Shown here piece by piece: positions 42,462 through 46,987 of a DNA stretch of 46,987 nt; positions within the stretch are counted from its first letter, which is position 1; each line of letters begins with the position of its first letter. The notes below the pieces were generated by a model. The model had not been told where the DNA came from. It worked only from the letters and a program-made list of their open reading frames with translations, and did not search any database. The DNA is from Bauldia sp. (GTDB lineage: Bacteria > Pseudomonadota > Alphaproteobacteria > Rhizobiales > Kaistiaceae), in NCBI GenBank assembly GCA_020849325.1, contig JADLGL010000046.1:1-46987 (forward strand), in the 5' to 3' direction. The position numbers and the translations under genes are program-made.

Positions 42462-42567
42462 CCAGAGCATGATCCGTTGAAGTCGGATCATGCCCGTCGC
42501 CTGTTTCCTTGATGGAGCATGATCTTTTTCGAAGAACCGGCAGCCACTTCTTCGGATCATGCTCTAT
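42462..42567. repeat. Two-hairpin dispersed element, copy G (full length, 106 bp, reversed)
   Basis: CCAGAGCATGATCCG at the left, CGGATCATGCTCTAT at the right, both hairpins intact. The right edge CTA at 42564-42566 is the TAG stop of the ABC exporter on the minus strand. Confidence 0.85.
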
Positions 42568-44354
42568 GGGACCGGCGTGTCGCTTCCCGGCACCGGCGGC
42601 GCGGCGGCGAACTGGAGGCGGTGGAAGCGGGCATAGGCGCCGTCCCGCGCCAGGAGTTCGCGGTGGGTGCCGGATTCGACGATCGCGCCGTCCGCCACCA
42701 CGCAGATGCGGTCGGCGCCGACGATCGTCGACAGCCGGTGCGCCACCACGATTGTCGTCCGCCCGGCTTTCAGCCGATCGAACGCCTCCTGCACCCGCGT
42801 CTCCGATTCGGCGTCGAGTGCGGACGTCGCTTCGTCGAGGAGGACGATCGGCGCATTGCGAAGGAGGGCGCGGGCGATGGCGAGGCGCTGGCGCTGGCCG
42901 CCCGAGAGGTCGATGCCCTGCTCGCCGAGTAGGGTATCGTAGCCGTTCGGGAGGGCGCGGATGAAACCGTCGGCGAGGGCCGCGCCGGCGGCCGCTTCCA
43001 CCTCGGCGTCGCTGGCATCGAGGCGGCCGAAGCGGATGTTGTCGCGGACCGTGCCGGCGAAGAGGCGGACGTCCTGGCCGACGAGGGCCATGCGGCTCCG
43101 CAGGCTGCCCAGGGCGATGGCGGCGATGTCCTGGCCGTCGATGAGGATCCGGCCGCCGTCGACCTCGTAGAAGCGCTCGATCAGCGCGACGATTGTGCTC
43201 TTGCCGGCGCCGGACGGCCCGACGAGCGCGGTGGTCTTCCCGGCCTCGGCGACGAAGTCGAGGTTCTGGAACAGCGTCTCGCCCGGCCGGTAGCCGAAGG
43301 CGACGCGGTCGAAGACGATGCGGCCGGCGCTGACCTCGAGCCGCGGCAGCCCGGTGTCGTCGGCCGGCACGGGGGTGTCGAGGAGGGCGTAGAGTTCGCG
43401 GATGTTGGCGAGCCGGCCGGCGAGCTGCACGTTCACCCTGGCGAGCCGGGCGGCGGGCTCGTAGGCGAGGAGCATCGCCGTCACGAAGGCGATGAAGGAG
43501 CCGGGCGTCGCGCCGGAATGGACGACGGCATAGCCGGTCCATAGCAGGATGCCCGCGACGGCGATGCCGGCGAGGCCCTCCATGATCGGCGCGGTCCGCG
43601 CGGTCATCGTCGCCACGCGATTGGAGCGGCGCTCGACCTCGCCGATGGCCGATTCCATCCGGCCGCGCATCGTGCCCTCGAGGTTGAAGGCGCGGACGAC
43701 GCGGATGCCGAGCGCGGTCTCCTGCAGCACCGACGAGACGAGGCTGGTGAAGCGGAACTCCGCCTCGGCCGCCGCGCGCGTCCGCCGGATCAGCCGGCCG
43801 ACGAGGACGATCGCGACCGGAGCCACGAGGAAGACAACGAGCGAGAGCGCGACGTTCTGCCAGAACATCACGCCGACGAGGACGACGAGCGTGAGGAGGT
43901 CCCGGATGCCGACATTGCCGAGCTTGTCGAGCGCGTCGCGCGCGGCATTCGTCTGCTGCAGCATCCGGGCGACGAGGTCGGCCGAATGGGTTTTCGCGAA
44001 GAAATCGAGGTCGAGCCGCAGCACGTGATCGAACACGCGGCGCTGCAGGCGGGCGACGATGGCGTTGCCGATCTGCGCCTGGATGACGAGGCTCACATAG
44101 TTCGCCACGCCGCGCATCACGAACAGCGCCCCCATCAGAATCGGGATGAGGACGACGAGGTTCTCGTCGCGCGTGAAGAAGATGCCGTCGACGACGTCGC
44201 GCATCAGCCAGGCCGTGCCGCCGGTGGTGGCGGCAAAGAGGATCATCGCCGCGACGACGATCGCGTAGCGGCCGCCGAAATCCTTCGCATTCTCGCCGAC
44301 TAGGCGGCGGACGAGGGCGAGATCGCCGGGCGTGCGGGGGGCAGGTTTGGCCAT
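42564..44354 (-). CDS. MsbA-like ABC exporter (fused permease-ATPase)
   Basis: 596 residues from ATG 44354 (GTG 44381 is an alternative). Six transmembrane segments occupy about 30-315 (first YAIVVAAMILFAATTGGTAWL). The nucleotide-binding domain has Walker A VGPSGAGKST, Q-loop VGQDVRLF, signature LSGGQRQRLAIARALL, Walker B IVLLDEATSALD and H-loop AHRLST. It is a homodimeric lipid/drug-type exporter of the MsbA group in the inner membrane. Substrate (lipid A core or other) cannot be fixed; no lipid A genes are adjacent. Confidence 0.9.
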   Translation of the reverse strand: MAKPAPRTPGDLALVRRLVGENAKDFGGRYAIVVAAMILFAATTGGTAWLMRDVVDGIFFTRDENLVVLIPILMGALFVMRGVANYVSLVIQAQIGNAIVARLQRRVFDHVLRLDLDFFAKTHSADLVARMLQQTNAARDALDKLGNVGIRDLLTLVVLVGVMFWQNVALSLVVFLVAPVAIVLVGRLIRRTRAAAEAEFRFTSLVSSVLQETALGIRVVRAFNLEGTMRGRMESAIGEVERRSNRVATMTARTAPIMEGLAGIAVAGILLWTGYAVVHSGATPGSFIAFVTAMLLAYEPAARLARVNVQLAGRLANIRELYALLDTPVPADDTGLPRLEVSAGRIVFDRVAFGYRPGETLFQNLDFVAEAGKTTALVGPSGAGKSTIVALIERFYEVDGGRILIDGQDIAAIALGSLRSRMALVGQDVRLFAGTVRDNIRFGRLDASDAEVEAAAGAALADGFIRALPNGYDTLLGEQGIDLSGGQRQRLAIARALLRNAPIVLLDEATSALDAESETRVQEAFDRLKAGRTTIVVAHRLSTIVGADRICVVADGAIVESGTHRELLARDGAYARFHRLQFAAAPPVPGSDTPVP

Positions 44355-44844
44355 CAGGGCGAGGCCGCCGCTGCCGGCCACGCATCGGGATGCGCTCGCC
44401 GACGTGCTTCCGGAAGGCCGCTCACCCCCGCGAAAGAGCGCGGAAGGACGGCGCGGCGATTCCGACAGGGTGAGGGGGTCTTACGGTCACCACGATGAGG
44501 CGATACTCCCTCACCGTCCAGCCCCAACTCGGCTCCGCCTCGACAAGGGCGGGAGTCCTCTCCCCGCCCGACGGGGAGCGGGGAGAATGAGGCTGTCGGT
44601 GGCCTTCGTTCTCCCTCCCCCTTGTGGGGAGGGTTGGGGTGGGGACTTTCGGCCTCCCGGCCCATTCGGCCGTGCCGAGCCCGCAGGCCGCAAGTCCCCC
44701 TCCCGGCCTCCCCCACAAGGGGGGAGGTGAAGAAAGAGGGGCAGCCGTCCTGTCTGCAGGAGGCTCCCGTGCGGGAGGGGTCCGCGGTCGAAGTGAATTG
44801 CGCGGCCACGCCTGCCTCTCGCCCGCCGGCGATCGCCCCGGCCC
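44355..44844. repeat. 490-bp gap with GC-rich palindromic repeats
   Basis: Includes CAGGGTGAGGGGGTCTTACG near 44470, a CCCCGCCCGACGGGGAGCGGGG palindrome near 44570, and CCTCCCCCTTGTGGGGAGGG at about 44624 with its inverse CTCCCCCACAAGGGGGGAGG near 44707. Inverted pair of the same repeat type as at 34810. No gene seen. Confidence 0.65.
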
Positions 44845-46008
44845 TCACGCGGCCAGCGTCTCCTCGACGAGCTTCACCCAGTAGGTGCAGCCGAGCGGGA
44901 TGATGGCGTCGTTGAAGTCGTAGCCGGGATTGTGGAGTCCGGCGGTGTCGCCATTGCCGATGAAGATGAACGAGCCCGGCCGCGCCTCGAGCATGTAGGA
45001 AAAATCCTCGGCGCCCATCACGGGTGGCGTCGCGGGATCGACGCGGTCGGCGCCGACGATGCGCGACGCGACGCGGATGGTTTTTTCCGTCTCCGCGCGG
45101 TGGTTCACGGTGACGGGGTATTTTCGCCGGTAGGCGAGGTCGGCGGTCGCGCCGAAGGCGGCGGCGACGTTCTGGACGATGGCGCGGATGCGCTCCTCGA
45201 CGAGGTCGCGCATCGCCGGCAGGAGCGTCCGCGCCGTCCCTTCGATCTTCACGAAATCGGGGATGACGTTGGTGGCGGTGCCGGCGTTCAGCATCGTGAC
45301 GGACACGACCGCCGATTCCAGCGGGTCGGCGTTCCGCGACACGACGGTCTGCAGCGCCTGGATGAGGGCTGCGGTCACCACCACCGGGTCGATCGTGTCG
45401 TGCGGCCGCGCGGCGTGGCCGCCGCGGCCGCGGACGACGATCCGGAATTCGTCGGTCGAGGCGAGGAGGGCGCCGGCGCGGGTCGCGAACGTGCCCACCG
45501 GGATCCCCGGCATGTTGTGCATGCCATAGACCTCGCGGATGCCGAAGCGGTCCATCATCCCGTCGTCGACCATCGCCTTGCCGCCGGCGCCGCCTTCCTC
45601 GGCGGGCTGGAAGATGACGACGGCGGTGCCGGCGAAATTCCGCGTCTCGGCGAGGTACCGCGCCGCGCCGAGCAGCATGGCCGTGTGGCCGTCATGGCCG
45701 CAGGCGTGCATCTTCCCCGGCGTCTCCGACGCATGGGCAGCGCCCGTCGCCTCGGTGATCGGCAGCGCGTCCATGTCGGCACGGAGGCCGATGACGCCCG
45801 GGCCGGGCTTCGCGCCCCTGATGACGCCGACGACGCCGGTGCGGCCGATGCCCGTCACCACCTCGTCGACCCCGAACGCCTTCAGTTTCTCCGCGACAAT
45901 GCCGGCGGTGCGGTGGACGTCGTAGAGAAGCTCCGGATGGCGATGGAAATCGTGCCGCCAGGCGGTGATCTCGTCGTGGAATTCGGAGAAGCGGTTCAGT
46001 GCGGGCAT
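44845..46008 (-). CDS. M20-family amidohydrolase
   Basis: 387 residues. M20D motifs: WRHDFHRHPEL, the zinc-site GLRADMDALPI with MHACGHDGHTAML, QPAEEGGAGGK with the catalytic Glu, and GMHNMPGIPVG. The C-terminal zinc ligand is in MGAEDFSYMLEARPG. It cleaves an N-acyl amino acid or related amide (hippurate hydrolase- or aminoacylase-like). Cytoplasmic, no partner gene. Substrate unknown. Confidence 0.9.
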   Translation of the reverse strand: MPALNRFSEFHDEITAWRHDFHRHPELLYDVHRTAGIVAEKLKAFGVDEVVTGIGRTGVVGVIRGAKPGPGVIGLRADMDALPITEATGAAHASETPGKMHACGHDGHTAMLLGAARYLAETRNFAGTAVVIFQPAEEGGAGGKAMVDDGMMDRFGIREVYGMHNMPGIPVGTFATRAGALLASTDEFRIVVRGRGGHAARPHDTIDPVVVTAALIQALQTVVSRNADPLESAVVSVTMLNAGTATNVIPDFVKIEGTARTLLPAMRDLVEERIRAIVQNVAAAFGATADLAYRRKYPVTVNHRAETEKTIRVASRIVGADRVDPATPPVMGAEDFSYMLEARPGSFIFIGNGDTAGLHNPGYDFNDAIIPLGCTYWVKLVEETLAA

Positions 46009-46154
46009 GGCGAGCTCTTCGCTGGCGGCGCGGCCGGTCGTCCCTGGTTACCACCGTTCCGCGATCGGCGTCGCCCTTCATGGGCCATCATCATTCGCAA
46101 AGGAAGTCCGCGATATGAATGCGCGCCGATTCGTGTTTCCCGTGAGGATCTTCC

Positions 46155-46823
46155 ATGCGTAAACTCGCCCGCTGGGGCGCCCTTGCCCTCCTGCCGCTGC
46201 TCGGCGGCTGCTTCGACATGCGGAACGACCTGTCGGTCGCTCCGGACGGCACGGCGACGCTCGTCGCAAGCTTCGCCCTCTCCGCCGACATGATGGGGAT
46301 GATGGGCGCCGCGGCCGGCGCCGGCGGCGGGGCTCCCGCCGCGGACGACGATTTCTGCCCCGACGACATGGACGAGGTGCCGGAAGGCTTCACCGCCACC
46401 AGTGAGCGGACGACCGCCGGGAACGGCGACCTCGTCTGCACCATGACGATCACCGGCCCGCTCGACCGCCTGAACGAGGTCATGGAGGGCACCGACTTCA
46501 ACCCCGGCGGCGGCATCGAGGGCGACGACGGGCAGATCACGCTCGTCGCCGAGGGCGGCAACGTCTACCTCTACACCCTCACCTTCGCCATTCCGAAGGA
46601 GGACCCGCCGACGCCGGAGGAAGCCGCGATGCAGGCGGCGATGATGCAGGCGATGCGCGAGATGATGACCGGCCGCACGATGACGTGGAGCGTGACCGCG
46701 CCGCGGATCCTGTCGACCACCGGCACGCTCGACGGCAACACGGCGACCTTCGTCATCCCGGTGACGGACATGATCGACAACACCGGCGGCGAATACACCT
46801 TCGAAGTCCGCTTCGGCCTCTAG
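46155..46823 (+). CDS. Lipoprotein of unknown function
   Basis: 222 residues. Signal peptide with a good lipobox LLGGC (Cys19), so anchored in the inner or outer membrane. The mature part opens FDMRNDLSVAPDGTATLVASFAL, like LppM/DUF3153-type beta-domain lipoproteins, with a Met/Ala/Gly-rich patch (about 46-60) and a second helix (EEAAMQAAMMQAMREMM). Ends in a beta strand GGEYTFEVRFGL. Downstream a palindrome at 46841 may terminate it. Confidence 0.75.
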   Translation: MRKLARWGALALLPLLGGCFDMRNDLSVAPDGTATLVASFALSADMMGMMGAAAGAGGGAPAADDDFCPDDMDEVPEGFTATSERTTAGNGDLVCTMTITGPLDRLNEVMEGTDFNPGGGIEGDDGQITLVAEGGNVYLYTLTFAIPKEDPPTPEEAAMQAAMMQAMREMMTGRTMTWSVTAPRILSTTGTLDGNTATFVIPVTDMIDNTGGEYTFEVRFGL

Positions 46824-46840
46824 CGGCTGCGACGAACCCG

Positions 46841-46864
46841 GCCGGCCGCGACAGCGCGGCCGGC
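46841..46864. terminator. Terminator-like palindrome without a T-tract
   Basis: GCCGGCCGCG, ACAG, CGCGGCCGGC: a 10-bp perfect stem with a 4-nt loop, between the lipoprotein and the tRNA. Confidence 0.5.
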
Positions 46865-46911
46865 TTGCATGCCGCGGAGCGCATGGCTATCAAGGCCGCG
46901 CGCTTTCGGGC

Positions 46912-46987
46912 GCCGCATTAGCTCAGTCGGTAGAGCATCGCATTCGTAATGCGGGGGTCGCTGGTTCGAATCCGGCATGCGGCACCA
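46912..46987 (+). tRNA. tRNA-Thr (anticodon CGU)
   Basis: A 76-nt cloverleaf. Acceptor arms GCCGCAT and ATGCGGC pair fully; the D arm is GCTC/GAGC. The anticodon loop TTCGTAA reads CGU (codon ACG), the T loop is TTCGAAT with GCTGG/CCGGC, and CCA is encoded. Complete at the window end. Confidence 0.97.

Noticed and set aside
1-46987. CRISPR array or toxin-antitoxin/phage module
   Set aside because: No regularly spaced repeats, Cas-like, integrase-like or antitoxin-like sequence was seen.

Overview
The window is a high-GC chromosomal stretch from an alphaproteobacterium, most likely a member of the Hyphomicrobiales (Rhizobiales). The evidence is the combination of DUF2125, DUF2794, two IalB-like exported proteins, the ftsE-ftsX-plsC arrangement, a metX-metW pair, an exact GTTC-N7-GTTC (alphaproteobacterial LexA-type) site, and many intergenic palindromes of the kind common in that order. 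Nothing marks it as plasmid or prophage. No CRISPR array, integrase, intact transposase gene or rRNA gene was seen. The only tRNA is tRNA-Thr(CGU), at the extreme right end.

Layout. 1-4 kb: the end of a tandem AHSA1-domain protein, two exported proteins (one an M15 peptidase), and a minus-strand ArsR - VOC - DUF1801 cluster with two direct repeats in front of the regulator. 4.1-9.6 kb: typA, an exported hypothetical protein, a zinc-ribbon M48 membrane protease, a cytochrome c and rlmJ. 9.9-15.4 kb: an exported protein with a collagen-like Gly-X-Y tract, a DUF1232 protein, and a three-gene surface-polysaccharide operon (Wzx-like flippase, CelD-like acyltransferase, cupin/JmjC-like oxygenase). 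15.5-22.5 kb: two very small membrane proteins, mtgA, rpmF with a strong terminator, a four-helix membrane protein, a c-di-GMP phosphodiesterase with a decayed GGDEF domain, and a FAD oxidoreductase - DUF1365 pair that runs tail to tail into an SDR gene. 22.7-28.8 kb: DUF2794, a candidate structured RNA with its own terminator, htpG behind a sigma-32-like promoter, a HAD hydrolase, a glycosyltransferase, hpt and a one-helix protein.

28.9-34.8 kb: the ftsE-ftsX-plsC operon (divisome and phospholipid synthesis), a small gene whose promoter is overlapped by a LexA-type box, ChaC, DUF2125, and tyrA. 34.9-39 kb: chorismate mutase and an aromatic/histidinol-phosphate aminotransferase upstream of tyrA on the minus strand (phenylalanine/tyrosine synthesis), and divergent metX-metW (methionine synthesis). 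39-47 kb: a GGCT-TPR fusion, tandem IalB-like proteins, an AT-rich island with a small exported Cys/Trp-rich protein, an MsbA-like ABC exporter, an M20 amidohydrolase, a lipoprotein and the tRNA.

The most unusual signals are not in the genes themselves. First, a 106-bp element made of two hairpins, with about 15-bp terminal inverted repeats and C(T/C)AG edges, occurs in four full-length and three degraded copies. Its outer edges form the stop codons of nine flanking genes. Second, a LexA-type box lies across the -10 of what looks like a leaderless promoter for an uncharacterised 123-residue protein at 31444. Third, a C-rich-loop structured RNA candidate precedes htpG. Fourth, there is a secreted collagen-like protein. 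No defence system or biosynthetic cluster of a new type was recognised.
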